A stretch of DNA of 64,000 bases from Alphaproteobacteria bacterium (lineage in GTDB: Bacteria > Pseudomonadota > Alphaproteobacteria > UBA8366 > Aestuariispiraceae). Below the pieces are notes generated by a model. That model was not told where the DNA came from. It saw only the letters and a list, made by a program, of their open reading frames with translations, and did not search any database. Shown here in pieces: positions 1-8,704 of the stretch. Both the position numbers and the translations under genes were made by a program. The stretch lies in the NCBI GenBank assembly GCA_024743195.1, contig JANSXE010000003.1, positions 62,001 to 126,000 on the forward strand, written 5' to 3'. Numbering within the stretch: the stretch's first letter is position 1; each line of letters starts with the position of its first letter.

Positions 1-117
1 GCGGAATGTCAATTTCCGAGGGGCCGATTGCCTTTTGGCCGCCCCGGCTGTAGAGGAAACCCGGCCGCCGGCGCCCGGCCTTGTGCGTCGGAAGCGGAGC
101 TGAGCCAGGATGGGTCG

Positions 118-1287
118 ATGACGCCGGACCGCGCGCCGTACGCCACCTTCTGGGAGGAGAGCCGCGGGCGCTTCCACGCCGAAGCGCCGTCGGCGACGCG
201 CACCCCCTTCCAGCGCGACCGCGACCGCATCGTCCACTGCGCCGCCTTCCGGCGACTGGGCCACAAGACCCAGGTCTTCATCTCGCCCGAAGGCGATCAC
301 ATCCGCACCCGCTTGACCCATTCGCTGGAAGTGGCGCAGATCGCCCGCTCGATCGCCCGCACGCTGGGCGCCGACGAGGATCTGACGGAGGCGATCGCGC
401 TCGCCCACGATCTCGGCCACACGCCGTTCGGCCATGTCGGGGAGGACGCGCTGGACGACCTGATGCATCCCTTCGGCGGCTTCGACCACAACGATCAGGC
501 GCTGCGCATCCTGACGCGCCTCGAACTGCGCTACCCGAGCCATCCCGGGCTCAACCTCACCTGGGAGACGCTGGAAGGGGTCGTGAAGCACAACGGGCCG
601 GTGCGCGGCGATCTCCCGCTGACCCTGTCGGAGGTCAATGCGGTCTTCGATCTGGAGGTCGACACCCACGCCGGGCTGGAGGCGCAGGTCGCGGCGATCT
701 CCGACGACATCGCCTACAACCATCACGACATGGACGACGGGCTGCGCGCGCGGCTCTTCACCATCGGCCAGGTGCGCGAGGCGGTGCCGCATGTGGACGA
801 GGCCTTCGCGGGCGTCGACAGGGACCATCCCGACGCCCCGCGTCCGGTGCGCATCGCGGAGGCCGTGCGCCGGTTGATCGGGGCGATGGTGGCGGACGTG
901 CTGGCCGAGACGCGCCGACGGCTCGCCGAGACGGCGCCCGCGGACGCGCCGGCCCTGCGCCGCGCCGGGCGCCAGACGGTCGCCTTCTCCGAGGCGATGG
1001 CGCGCCGCGAAAAGGCGTTGAAGGCCTTTCTCTTCGCGAATATGTACCGGGCGCCGTCGGTCAACGCCGAGCGGTCGGACGGGGTCCGCGTGATCGGCGA
1101 CCTGTTCCGCTATTACGTCAACCGTCCGGATCGGCTGCCGGAGGTCTGGCGCGACGGCTGCGACGCCGCCTTCGGGCGCGAGACGGCCCGAACCGTCGCC
1201 GACTACATCGCCGGCATGACCGACCGGTTCGCGCGCCGCCAGCACGCCCATCTCTTCGCCGGCTCGCCCCGGACGCGCTTGGGCTGA
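118..1287 (+). CDS. dgt: deoxyguanosinetriphosphate triphosphohydrolase-like protein
   Basis: A 389-residue HD-superfamily dNTP triphosphohydrolase, predicted to hydrolyse dGTP or other dNTPs to the nucleoside and tripolyphosphate in the cytoplasm. The metal site is visible as THSLEVAQ (His about 68), the HDLGH motif (His97-Asp98) and a later [10 protein letters not shown] segment near residue 195. Length matches the shorter bacterial dGTPase-like subfamily. The ATG at 118 is chosen because homologues begin close to the RAPYA segment; the reading frame extends further upstream, but that part is low-complexity. Twenty bases separate it from argS, so the two are probably cotranscribed. Bases 1-117 show no gene; a TTGACA on the minus strand at 8-13 could serve a divergent gene outside the window. 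Confidence 0.93.
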   Translation: MTPDRAPYATFWEESRGRFHAEAPSATRTPFQRDRDRIVHCAAFRRLGHKTQVFISPEGDHIRTRLTHSLEVAQIARSIARTLGADEDLTEAIALAHDLGHTPFGHVGEDALDDLMHPFGGFDHNDQALRILTRLELRYPSHPGLNLTWETLEGVVKHNGPVRGDLPLTLSEVNAVFDLEVDTHAGLEAQVAAISDDIAYNHHDMDDGLRARLFTIGQVREAVPHVDEAFAGVDRDHPDAPRPVRIAEAVRRLIGAMVADVLAETRRRLAETAPADAPALRRAGRQTVAFSEAMARREKALKAFLFANMYRAPSVNAERSDGVRVIGDLFRYYVNRPDRLPEVWRDGCDAAFGRETARTVADYIAGMTDRFARRQHAHLFAGSPRTRLG

Positions 1288-1306
1288 CAGCAGGAAACGT
1301 ACAAGA

Positions 1307-3091
1307 ATGAATGTTTTCAAGGAAATGACGCGCGAGATTGAAGCGTGTCTGACAGGGTTTCAGGCGGAGGGGCTGCTGCCCGCCGAGGTCGATTTCTCGC
1401 GCGTCGCGGTCGAGCCGCCGCGCGATCCCGCGCATGGCGACATGGCGACCAACGCCGCGATGGTGTTGGCCAAGCCGGCCGGCCTGAAGCCCCGCGATCT
1501 GGCCGAGCGTCTCGCCGCCGCGCTGGCCGCCGGCGATCGGATCGAGAGCGCGGAGGTCGCCGGGCCGGGCTTCATCAATCTGCGCCTGAAGCCGGACGTC
1601 TGGCGGGGCGTGGTTGGCGCGGTCCTGGCGGCGGGAACCGCCTTCGGCGACGGCGACGCCGGCCAGGGCCGGCCGGTGAATGTCGAATACGTCTCCGCCA
1701 ACCCGACCGGCCCCCTGCATATCGGCCACGCCCGCGGCGCCGTCGTCGGCGACGTGCTGGCGCGGCTCCTCGCCAAGGCCGGCTATGCGGTGACCAAGGA
1801 ATACTGGGTCAACGACGCCGGCGCCCAGGTGGACGAGCTGGGGTGGTCCGTTTATTGGCGCTATCTCAACGCCTTGTCGCCAAATGCTGAGGCGGAGAAC
1901 GAAGCGCGGGCGCTGGCGAAACGGCCGGGCGGCGCGCCGCTGCAATACAAGGGCGACTATCTGATCCCCGTCGGCGAGGCGCTGGCGGCTGAGCATGGCG
2001 ACGCGCTTCTGGCGATGGAGGCGGAGACCCTCCTGCCCATCGTACGCGACAAGGCGGTCGCGATGATGATGGAGGAGGTGAAGGCGACGCTGGCCGCGCT
2101 TGGCGTCGAGCAGGAGGTCTTCACCTCCGAGCGCTGGGTGATCGAGAGCGGCAAGGTCGACGCCGCGCTCGCCTTCCTGGAGGAGCGCGGCCTGCTCTAT
2201 GTCGGCGTCCTGGAGCCGCCCAAGGGCAAGAAGCCGGAGGATTGGGAGCCGCGCCCGCAGACCCTCTTCAAGGCGACGCAATTCGGCGATGACGTCGATC
2301 GGCCGCTCAAGAAGTCGGATGGGAGTTGGACCTATTTCGCCTCCGACATCGCCTATCACCGCTACAAGTTCGAGCGCGGCTTCACGCGCCAGATCGACGT
2401 CTGGGGCGCCGACCACGGCGGCTATGTGAAGCGCATGCAGGCGGCCCTGAAGGCGGTCAGCGACGGCGAGGCGGCCTTGACCATCAAGCTCTGCCAGATG
2501 GTGAAGCTGCTGGATCGCGGGCAGCCGGTGAAGATGTCGAAGCGCGCCGGCTCCTTCGTCACGCTGCAGGATTTGATCGACGCGGTCGGCCGCGACGTGG
2601 TGCGCTTCTTCCTGCTGACGCGCAAGAACGACGCGCCGATGGATTTCGACCTGAGCGCGGTCACGGAGCAGTCGCGCGACAACATGGTCTTCTACGTGCA
2701 CTATGCGCACGCCCGCTGCCGCTCGGTCTTCCGGCAGGCGGCGGAGGCCGGGATCGAGGCCTCGCCGGCGGCGTTGGCGGCGGCGGACTTCGCGCTGTTG
2801 GAGGCCGAGCCGGAGCTCGAGCTGATGAAGCGGCTGGCGGAATGGCCGCGGGCGGTCGAAGCGGCCGCGGAGGCGGAGGAGCCGCACCGAATCGCCTATT
2901 ATCTCTATGAGACCGCCTCGGCCTTTCACGCCTTGTGGACTCGGGGCAAGGAGGATGCGGCGCTGCGCTTCATCCAGACCGACGAGCCCGCGCGCACGGT
3001 CGCGCGGCTCGCGCTGGTGGAGGCGGTGCGCACGGTGATCGCGTCCGGCCTCGACGTGATCGGCGTGACGCCGGTCGAGGAATTGACCTGA
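1307..3091 (+). CDS. argS: arginyl-tRNA synthetase
   Basis: A 594-residue class I aminoacyl-tRNA synthetase that charges tRNA-Arg in the cytoplasm. An N-terminal additional domain (about 1-110) precedes the catalytic signature [13 protein letters not shown], with HIGH starting at residue 138. The KMSKRAG loop lies at about 408-414, and the C-terminal helical anticodon-binding domain fills the rest. Length is normal for the family. The ATG at 1307 follows a GGAAA stretch, just after dgt. The stop codon lies inside the first unit of a 17-bp tandem repeat (3084-3151) that fills the gap to the SPOR gene. Confidence 0.97.
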   Translation: MNVFKEMTREIEACLTGFQAEGLLPAEVDFSRVAVEPPRDPAHGDMATNAAMVLAKPAGLKPRDLAERLAAALAAGDRIESAEVAGPGFINLRLKPDVWRGVVGAVLAAGTAFGDGDAGQGRPVNVEYVSANPTGPLHIGHARGAVVGDVLARLLAKAGYAVTKEYWVNDAGAQVDELGWSVYWRYLNALSPNAEAENEARALAKRPGGAPLQYKGDYLIPVGEALAAEHGDALLAMEAETLLPIVRDKAVAMMMEEVKATLAALGVEQEVFTSERWVIESGKVDAALAFLEERGLLYVGVLEPPKGKKPEDWEPRPQTLFKATQFGDDVDRPLKKSDGSWTYFASDIAYHRYKFERGFTRQIDVWGADHGGYVKRMQAALKAVSDGEAALTIKLCQMVKLLDRGQPVKMSKRAGSFVTLQDLIDAVGRDVVRFFLLTRKNDAPMDFDLSAVTEQSRDNMVFYVHYAHARCRSVFRQAAEAGIEASPAALAAADFALLEAEPELELMKRLAEWPRAVEAAAEAEEPHRIAYYLYETASAFHALWTRGKEDAALRFIQTDEPARTVARLALVEAVRTVIASGLDVIGVTPVEELT

Positions 3092-3151
3092 GGGCCGGAC
3101 TGACCCGAGGGGCGGACTGACCCGAGGGGCGGACTGACCTGAGGGGCGGAT
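3084..3151 (+). repeat. 17-bp tandem repeat, four copies, across the argS stop
   Basis: Four head-to-tail units start at 3084, 3101, 3118 and 3135. Units two and three are identical (TGACCCGAGGGGCGGAC), and units one and four differ at one to three bases. The first unit supplies the last argS codons including its TGA. Because 17 is not a multiple of 3, each added copy shifts the frame. The array fills nearly the whole argS-SPOR gap, so copy number sets the intergenic spacing. Seen directly; any role is unknown. Confidence 0.9.
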
Positions 3152-3188
3152 GACGCGGCCCGAGAGCCGCGGGAGGATGAAGGCGGCC

Positions 3189-4139
3189 ATGTCGCGGGAA
3201 CTGGACGATCTGGAGCGGGAGTTCGCCGACCTCGAACAGGAAACGGGCCCGGACCACGGCCCGGAAAGCCGGCTCAGCCGGAGCGACGGCGGGGGCTTGC
3301 GGACGCTGCCGATCGCGGTTGCGGTGATCGCGCTCGTCGCCTTCGGCGCCATCGTCTGGTACGCCTACAGCCAGGGCGTGCGCTCCGGCAGCGAGGAGGC
3401 GGCGCCGCTGCTCGCGCCGGAAGGCGCCGCCAAGGTGCAGCCCGACGATCCGGGCGGGATGGAGATCCCGCACACCGACAAGCAGGTCTTCAATCGCATT
3501 TCCGGGGACGAGGAGGCGGCCGACCGGGTCGAGCGCATCCTGCCCCCGCCGGAGGACCCGATGCAGCCGCCCGCGCCGCAGCCGGAAGCGCAGGCTGCGG
3601 CCCAGGCCCCCGCGCCGGCGGCTCAGGACCCGGTCCCGCCCTCGATCACGGAGAGCCCGGCCGAAGACGCGCCGGCCGATCCGCCGCTGCCGGACGAGAA
3701 ACTGGCCGCGCCGGCGGAGGAGCCGCCGACCGCCGCGCCGGCTCCGGCGGCGGCGCCCGCCGAGGAGCAGACCGCCGCGGCGCCCCAGCCCGCCCCCGCC
3801 GCCGAGCCCGCTCCCGCTCCGGAGCCCGAACCTGCGGTCGAGCCCGAGCCCGCTCCCGAGCCGGCGCCCGCCGCCGCCGATCCGACCAGCGGATGGCAGG
3901 TGCAGATCGCGGCCCTGCGCTCGGAAGCCGGCGCCCGCACCGCCTGGGACCGCGCGCAGGAGGCCCATGGCGCGTTGCTGGGGGATCTGAGCCTTGCCGT
4001 TCAGCGCGCGGTGGTGAACGGCGTGACCTATTTCCGGGTGCGCGGCGGGCCGCTGCCGTCCCGTGAGGCGGCGACAGATCTGTGCAATGCCTTGAAGGCC
4101 GAGGACCAGCCCTGCCTGGTGGCGCCTCCCGGCGGCTGA
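3189..4139 (+). CDS. SPOR-domain membrane protein
   Basis: A 316-residue bitopic inner-membrane protein: short charged cytoplasmic N-terminus, one membrane segment at about 38-58 (LPIAVAVIALVAFGAIVWYA), a long Pro/Ala/Glu-rich periplasmic linker and a C-terminal SPOR domain from about 235 (SGWQVQIAALRSEAGA). SPOR domains bind denuded peptidoglycan at the division site, so a role in the divisome or cell wall is likely. The ATG at 3189 is preferred to the one at 3177 because GGGAGG at 3171-3176 directly abuts 3177. The PAPEPEP linker is highly repetitive. It lies between argS and nagZ, the usual alphaproteobacterial place for this gene. Confidence 0.85.
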   Translation: MSRELDDLEREFADLEQETGPDHGPESRLSRSDGGGLRTLPIAVAVIALVAFGAIVWYAYSQGVRSGSEEAAPLLAPEGAAKVQPDDPGGMEIPHTDKQVFNRISGDEEAADRVERILPPPEDPMQPPAPQPEAQAAAQAPAPAAQDPVPPSITESPAEDAPADPPLPDEKLAAPAEEPPTAAPAPAAAPAEEQTAAAPQPAPAAEPAPAPEPEPAVEPEPAPEPAPAAADPTSGWQVQIAALRSEAGARTAWDRAQEAHGALLGDLSLAVQRAVVNGVTYFRVRGGPLPSREAATDLCNALKAEDQPCLVAPPGG

Positions 4140-4162
4140 GCGGCGCGCGAGGAGCCTTGATC

Positions 4163-5197
4163 GTGAGCGACTTGGAAGGCGGCCGCGCGGCGGCGATCCT
4201 CGGATGCGCCGGCCCTGTGCTGGAGGCGGAGGAGCGCGCCTTCTTCCGCGCCGTGCGGCCTTTGGGCTTCATCCTGTTCGCGCGCAACGTCGAAACCCCG
4301 GACCAACTGCGTCGGCTCACCGACGCCCTGCGCGAGTGCGTGGAGGACGCGGCGGCGCCGATCCTGATCGACCAGGAGGGCGGCCGGGTTCAGCGTCTGC
4401 GCCCGCCCCATTGGCGCGCCATGCCGGCGATGGCGCCGTTCGGCGCGCTTTATCGGCGCGACCCCGCGGCGGCCGCGGAGGCGCTGCGGCTCGACGTCGC
4501 GCTGATCGCGGCCGAATTGCGCGCGGTGGGCGTCGACGTCGATTGCGCCCCGGTGCTCGACGTGCCCGCGCCGGACGGGCATGAGATCATCGGCGACCGC
4601 GCTTTCGCGGACGATCCGGAGACGGTGGCGGCGTTGGGGCGCGTCGCGCACGACGCCTTTCTCGCCAACGGCGTCTTGCCGGTGGTGAAGCATATGCCCG
4701 GCCACGGCCGCGCCGTCGTCGACACCCATCACGACCTGCCGCGGGTCGGCGCGCCCCTGGAGGCGTTGGAGGCGCGCGATTTCGCGCCTTTCCGGGCCCT
4801 CGCCGACGCGCCTTTGGGGATGACCGGCCACATCGTCTTCGAGGCGCTGGACCCGGAGCGCCCGGCGACCGATTCCGAAGCGGTGATCCGGGGCCTGATG
4901 CGCGAGGGCTGGGGCTTCGACGGGCTGTTGATGACGGACGATCTGTCGATGAAGGCGCTCAGCGGCTCCTTCGCCGAGCGCGCGCGGCGCGCCCGCGCCG
5001 CCGGCTGCGACGTGATTCTGCACTGCAATGGAGAGCGCGCCGAGATGGAGGCGGCGATCGAGGGTGCGGGCGCGCTGGACGCGGACGGCGCCCGGCGCTG
5101 GCGCGCGGCGGGCGCGCGCAAGGCCGCCGATCCGGCCGCCATCGATGTGCAGGAGGCCGCTCGGCGCCTGGACGCGCTGCTTGCCGGCGCCGGGTGA
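4163..5197 (+). CDS. nagZ: beta-N-acetylhexosaminidase NagZ
   Basis: A 344-residue glycoside hydrolase family 3 enzyme of the NagZ type. It removes N-acetylglucosamine from anhydro-muropeptides in cytoplasmic cell-wall recycling. The catalytic loop KHMPGHGR at 176-183 is followed by VDTHHDLP, which carries the Asp-His dyad typical of NagZ; the Asp nucleophile is in MTDDLSMKAL near residue 260. GTG at 4163 is chosen because a GAGGAG site lies about nine bases upstream and the resulting length matches the family. The gene follows the SPOR gene by 23 bases and precedes scpA, suggesting one envelope/chromosome operon. Confidence 0.93.
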   Translation: MSDLEGGRAAAILGCAGPVLEAEERAFFRAVRPLGFILFARNVETPDQLRRLTDALRECVEDAAAPILIDQEGGRVQRLRPPHWRAMPAMAPFGALYRRDPAAAAEALRLDVALIAAELRAVGVDVDCAPVLDVPAPDGHEIIGDRAFADDPETVAALGRVAHDAFLANGVLPVVKHMPGHGRAVVDTHHDLPRVGAPLEALEARDFAPFRALADAPLGMTGHIVFEALDPERPATDSEAVIRGLMREGWGFDGLLMTDDLSMKALSGSFAERARRARAAGCDVILHCNGERAEMEAAIEGAGALDADGARRWRAAGARKAADPAAIDVQEAARRLDALLAGAG

Positions 5198-5252
5198 TCG
5201 GGCTATGGCCTAGCAGTGCGCCACGGAGCGTCGCCAGAGGCCGGGAGCCGCA

Positions 5253-6293
5253 TTGAGCAACGAGCCCCACCCGCCTGAGGCGGAAACCGCCGGGCCGGCC
5301 GCGCCCGGGGCCGCCGACTTCGAGGAGGACGGCGCAGACCGCCTGCGCCGGCCGGAGGACGCGCTCGTCCTCGCGCTCGACGGGTTCGAGGGGCCGATCG
5401 ACCTTCTGCTGACCCTGGCGCGCGATCAGAAGGTCGATCTCGCCGGCATCTCCATCCTGCAGCTCGCCGACCAGTATCTCGGCTATATCGAGCGCGCCCG
5501 CGAGCTCAAGCTGGAGATCGCGGCCGACTATCTGGTGATGGCGGCTTGGCTCGCCTATCTGAAGTCGCGCATCCTGCTGCCCAAGCCCGAGACGACGGAG
5601 GAGGCGGAAGACCCGGCCGAGATGGCCGCCCGCCTGGCCTTCCAGCTGCAGCGGCTGGAGGCGATGCAGAACGTCTCCAAGTTGTTGATGCAGCGCACGC
5701 AACTGGGCCAGGACTTCTTCGCGCGCGGCATGCCGGAGGCGCTCAAGGTCGAGCGCCGGGCCCGCTTCGAGGCGGCGCTCTACGATCTGCTCAAGGCCTA
5801 TGGCGCGATCCGCTCGCGCCAGTATCACGGCGGGCAGTTGCGCATCCTGCCGACGCGCCTCTATTCGATGGAGCAGGCGCTGGAGCGGCTGCGCCACATC
5901 ATCGGCCAGCGCACCGACTGGCAGACCTTGGAGGCCTTCCTGCCGGCGGACGCCAAGGGCGAGGACCGGCTGCTGTCGCGCTCGATGCTGGCTGGCACCT
6001 TTGCGGCCATGTTGGAACTGACCCGGGAGGGGCTGGCCGAAGTGCATCAGGCGGGCGCTTTCGAGCCGATCTACGTGCGCGGCGTGCAGCGCGTCGACAA
6101 TCCGACGCTCAAGGGCGAGGAGGCGGACGAGCCGCCGCCGCGCTCGGAGGCGGATGCGCTCGACGGGCTCGACGAGGAGGCGATCGGCGCGCTCTTGGAT
6201 GCGGAGGAGTGGGACGCCGAAGAGTGGGGCGAGGACTGGGACGACGCGCCGGCGGAGGGCGACGGGCCTTCCGATGACGACGGCGCGCGGTGA
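5253..6293 (+). CDS. scpA: segregation and condensation protein A
   Basis: A 346-residue kleisin subunit of the SMC-ScpAB condensin complex. It has a Pro/Ala/Glu-rich N-terminal extension (about 1-45), the ScpA N-terminal SMC-neck-binding region around ALDGFEGPIDLLLTLARDQK, and a C-terminal winged-helix portion before an acidic tail (DDAPAEGDGPSDDD). The start is TTG at 5253 with GGGAG at 5242-5246; no in-frame ATG lies nearby. The stop overlaps the upstream edge of scpB, indicating translational coupling. The acidic tail and N-terminal extension are longer than in Bacillus ScpA, as is common in alphaproteobacteria. Confidence 0.94.
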   Translation: MSNEPHPPEAETAGPAAPGAADFEEDGADRLRRPEDALVLALDGFEGPIDLLLTLARDQKVDLAGISILQLADQYLGYIERARELKLEIAADYLVMAAWLAYLKSRILLPKPETTEEAEDPAEMAARLAFQLQRLEAMQNVSKLLMQRTQLGQDFFARGMPEALKVERRARFEAALYDLLKAYGAIRSRQYHGGQLRILPTRLYSMEQALERLRHIIGQRTDWQTLEAFLPADAKGEDRLLSRSMLAGTFAAMLELTREGLAEVHQAGAFEPIYVRGVQRVDNPTLKGEEADEPPPRSEADALDGLDEEAIGALLDAEEWDAEEWGEDWDDAPAEGDGPSDDDGAR

Positions 6294-6301
6294 GGGAGCG
6301 A

Positions 6302-6976
6302 ATGGATCATTTTCAACAAATTCGGCTGCTCGAGGCGATCCTGTTCGCCAGCGACAAGCCGTTGGGCCTGGACGTGTTGGCGGAGCGGCTGCCGGACGGC
6401 GCCGACGCGTCGGCGCTGTTGGAGGAGGTGCAGGGCCTCTACGCCAACCGCGGCGTGACGCTGGCGCAGGTCGGCGACGGCTGGGCTTTCCGCACGGCGG
6501 ACGATCTCGCCCCCTACATGACGATCGAGCGCGAGGCGCCGCGCAAGCTCTCGCGCGCGGCGATGGAGACGCTCGCCATCGTCGCCTATCACCAGCCGGT
6601 GACCCGCGCCGAGATCGAGGAAGTGCGCGGCGTGGCGCTCAGCCGCGGAACCATCGACACGCTGCTGGAGGCGGGCTGGATCCGCCCGAAAGGCCGCCGG
6701 CGCGCGCCGGGCAAACCGGTCACCTGGGGCACGACGCCGGCTTTCCTGGATCATTTCGGCCTGCCGGACCTGACCGCGCTGCCGGGCGTCGAGGAGCTGA
6801 AGGCGGCCGGGCTGTTGGAGATGCGCTCCGGCGCGCTCGCCATGCGCCGGGAGGACGATGCGCCCGAGGACGAGGAGGAAGACGAGGAATCCGTCGACGA
6901 ACGCACCGCCTTCCTGGAGAACGACGAAGTCTTCGAGGCGTTGGAAACCGACGATCACATCGCGCTGGACGAATGA
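6302..6976 (+). CDS. scpB: segregation and condensation protein B
   Basis: A 224-residue ScpB, the dimeric winged-helix partner of ScpA in the SMC condensin. The N-terminus IRLLEAILFASDKPL and the central segment RAAMETLAIVAYHQPVTRAE are family signatures, followed by the second winged helix (GRRRAPGKPVTWGTT). The C-terminus is strongly acidic (about 180-224). The ATG at 6302 follows GAGGGAG at 6292-6298, which overlaps the scpA stop; a GTG at 6290 is a less likely start. The gene is coupled to scpA. Confidence 0.94.
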   Translation: MDHFQQIRLLEAILFASDKPLGLDVLAERLPDGADASALLEEVQGLYANRGVTLAQVGDGWAFRTADDLAPYMTIEREAPRKLSRAAMETLAIVAYHQPVTRAEIEEVRGVALSRGTIDTLLEAGWIRPKGRRRAPGKPVTWGTTPAFLDHFGLPDLTALPGVEELKAAGLLEMRSGALAMRREDDAPEDEEEDEESVDERTAFLENDEVFEALETDDHIALDE

Positions 6977-7008
6977 GCGGCGTCGACGAGCGCCCCTGTC
7001 GGTTGGGC

Positions 7009-7037
7009 TTGTCCTTGCGAACGCTTCTCAATATCTT
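7009..7037 (+). promoter_or_regulatory. promoter with Fur-like operator before the FbpC-type ATPase
   Basis: A -35 candidate TTGTCC (7009-7014) and a -10 candidate TATCTT (7032-7037) are separated by exactly 17 bases. Those 17 bases (7015-7031) are TTGCGAA-CGC-TTCTCAA, a near-perfect inverted repeat (6 of 7 positions) resembling proteobacterial Fur boxes. A repressor bound there would cover the whole spacer. The predicted transcription start coincides with the ATG at 7044, so the mRNA may be leaderless. Elements are seen; Fur control is inferred. Confidence 0.55.
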
Positions 7038-7043
7038 GATGTC

Positions 7044-8126
7044 ATGAAACAGACCGCGCCCCCCAAACTGGAACTCCGCGGGATCCGCTGTCTCTATGAC
7101 GAGACGGTGGCGGTGGACGACCTCGACCTCGCCGTCCGGGCGGGGGAGGTGGTCTGTCTGCTCGGCCCCTCGGGCTGCGGCAAGACCACCGCGCTGCGCG
7201 TCGCCGCCGGTCTGGAGCCGGCCGCGGCGGGCGAGGTGCTGCTGGACGGGCAGGTTGTCTCCTCGACGAGCGTCCACGCCCCGCCGGAGCGGCGCAGCGT
7301 CGGCCTCGTCTTCCAGGATTATGCGCTGTTTCCGCACCTGACGATCGCGGACAACATCGCGTTCGGCCTCGAGCGCCTGCCGGCCGCGGAGAGGGCGGAG
7401 CGCGTCGAGCGCATCCTGCAGCGCGTCGGTCTGGCGGAGTACGGCGCGTCCTACCCGCACGAACTGTCGGGCGGGCAGCAGCAGCGCGTCGCGCTGGCGC
7501 GGGCGTTGGCGCCGGATCCGGCGATCGTGCTGATGGACGAGCCGTTCTCGGGCCTGGACGCGCGGCTGCGCGACCGGGTTCGCGACAAGACGCTGCATGT
7601 CCTGAAGCAGTCCGGCGCCGCCTGCCTGATGGTCACCCACGATGCGGAGGAGGCGATGTATATGGCCGACCGCATCGCCGTCATGCGCGAGGGGCGCTTG
7701 ATCCAGGTCGGCGCCCCGGACGAGCTTTATTGCCGGCCCGCCGACGCCTTCGTCGCCGCGTTCTTCGGGGAGGTGAACCACATCTACTCCGCCGTCTCGA
7801 ACGGAGCGGCCGAGACGCCGATCGGCAACATCCGCGCCGAAGGCTTCAAGGAGGGGGAGGCGGTCGACGTCGTCGTCCGGCCGGAGGCGATTACGCTGAC
7901 GCCGGCGGACCGCAGCTCCTACGGGCCGGGCTACGCGAAGGTGCTCGCCGCGCGCATGTTGGGGCGCACCAGCCTCGTCCATCTGTGCACCTGCAAGACC
8001 ACCGGCGAGGACCTGCATCTTCACGCCCGCATCCCCGGCCGCTACCTGCCGGAGGAGGACTCCATCCAATCGGTCGTCCTGGACCGAAGTCAGGCCTTTG
8101 TTTTTCCGGTCGAAGGGGCTAAATAG
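7044..8126 (+). CDS. Fe3+-type ABC transporter ATP-binding protein
   Basis: A 360-residue ABC ATPase of the FbpC/PotA-like family, which energises import of ferric iron or similar substrates at the inner membrane. It shows Walker A GPSGCGKTT (about 36-44), Q-loop FQDYALFPHLT, signature LSGGQQQR, Walker B IVLMDEPFSGLD and H-loop VTHDAEEAMYMAD. A C-terminal TOBE-like region begins around residue 280. The ATG at 7044 is the only good start and has no ribosome binding site, which fits a leaderless mRNA. No permease or binding protein is encoded nearby, so this is an orphan subunit or serves a transporter elsewhere. The Fur-like operator supports iron, but the substrate is not proven. Confidence 0.85.
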   Translation: MKQTAPPKLELRGIRCLYDETVAVDDLDLAVRAGEVVCLLGPSGCGKTTALRVAAGLEPAAAGEVLLDGQVVSSTSVHAPPERRSVGLVFQDYALFPHLTIADNIAFGLERLPAAERAERVERILQRVGLAEYGASYPHELSGGQQQRVALARALAPDPAIVLMDEPFSGLDARLRDRVRDKTLHVLKQSGAACLMVTHDAEEAMYMADRIAVMREGRLIQVGAPDELYCRPADAFVAAFFGEVNHIYSAVSNGAAETPIGNIRAEGFKEGEAVDVVVRPEAITLTPADRSSYGPGYAKVLAARMLGRTSLVHLCTCKTTGEDLHLHARIPGRYLPEEDSIQSVVLDRSQAFVFPVEGAK

Positions 8127-8277
8127 CGGGTCGCGTTGCGGGGTCGGAGCGCATCTGCCATGATCCCCGCGCGATCGCATCCTCCGGGCGCTTGTCACCT
8201 GCGCGTCGATCGGGACGCGATCCCCATAAAGTGAGCGCTGCGAGGGTCGGCGGCGCGTGATGCAGGGAATATCGGGA

Positions 8278-8532
8278 ATGGGCACTTTCAGCATCTGGCA
8301 CTGGCTAATCGTCCTGGCGGTCGTGCTGCTCCTGTTCGGCGGGCGCGGCAAGATCTCCCAGATCATGGGCGACTTCGGCAAGGGCCTGAAGAGCTTCAAG
8401 AAGAACGTCAAGGACGAAGGCGGCGAGGACGATGGCGAGGGCCAGCAGGCCAAGCGCATCGCCGAAGAGCCGGCCTCCGCTGCGGACTCGTCCGCGTCCG
8501 AGACGAAGCAGGACAAGGCCGCCAACGGCTGA
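8278..8532 (+). CDS. tatA: Sec-independent translocase subunit TatA
   Basis: An 84-residue TatA, which forms the pore-like oligomers of the twin-arginine translocase in the inner membrane. One N-terminal membrane helix ([19 protein letters not shown]) is followed by the FGGRGK hinge, the amphipathic helix [16 protein letters not shown] and an acidic, Ala/Ser-rich tail. The ATG at 8278 gives the usual MGTFSIWHW start, with AGGGAA about nine bases upstream. First gene of tatABC; a 172-base gap with a hairpin separates it from tatB. The 150 bases before it hold no gene. Confidence 0.95.
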   Translation: MGTFSIWHWLIVLAVVLLLFGGRGKISQIMGDFGKGLKSFKKNVKDEGGEDDGEGQQAKRIAEEPASAADSSASETKQDKAANG

Positions 8533-8617
8533 GGTCTGACGCGCGGCCCGGCGCGCGCGAAGGCGCGAGGCGGGCGGCGCTTCCTCTCCCGGTCCGCGGC
8601 GCGGTCCTTCGGCCGGT

Positions 8618-8632
8618 CCTGGGCCTCCCAGG
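8618..8632 (+). other. hairpin between tatA and tatB
   Basis: CCTGGG-CCT-CCCAGG is a perfect 6-bp stem within the 172-base tatA-tatB gap, which is otherwise GC-rich with several weaker inverted repeats. No T-tract follows. It could cause partial termination or stabilise the tatA message, consistent with the known excess of TatA over TatB, but this is inference. Confidence 0.4.
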
Positions 8633-8704
8633 CGGCCGGACGGCTACGACCCCACGCGGCGGGGTTCTCTTGCAGTCTCGATGAGGCGGTGAAGGCGGCG
8701 TTCT

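Noticed and set aside
1118-3352. Open frame of 744 codons on the minus strand opposite dgt and argS
   Set aside because: Shadow of argS, which has HIGH and KMSK motifs in the correct frame.
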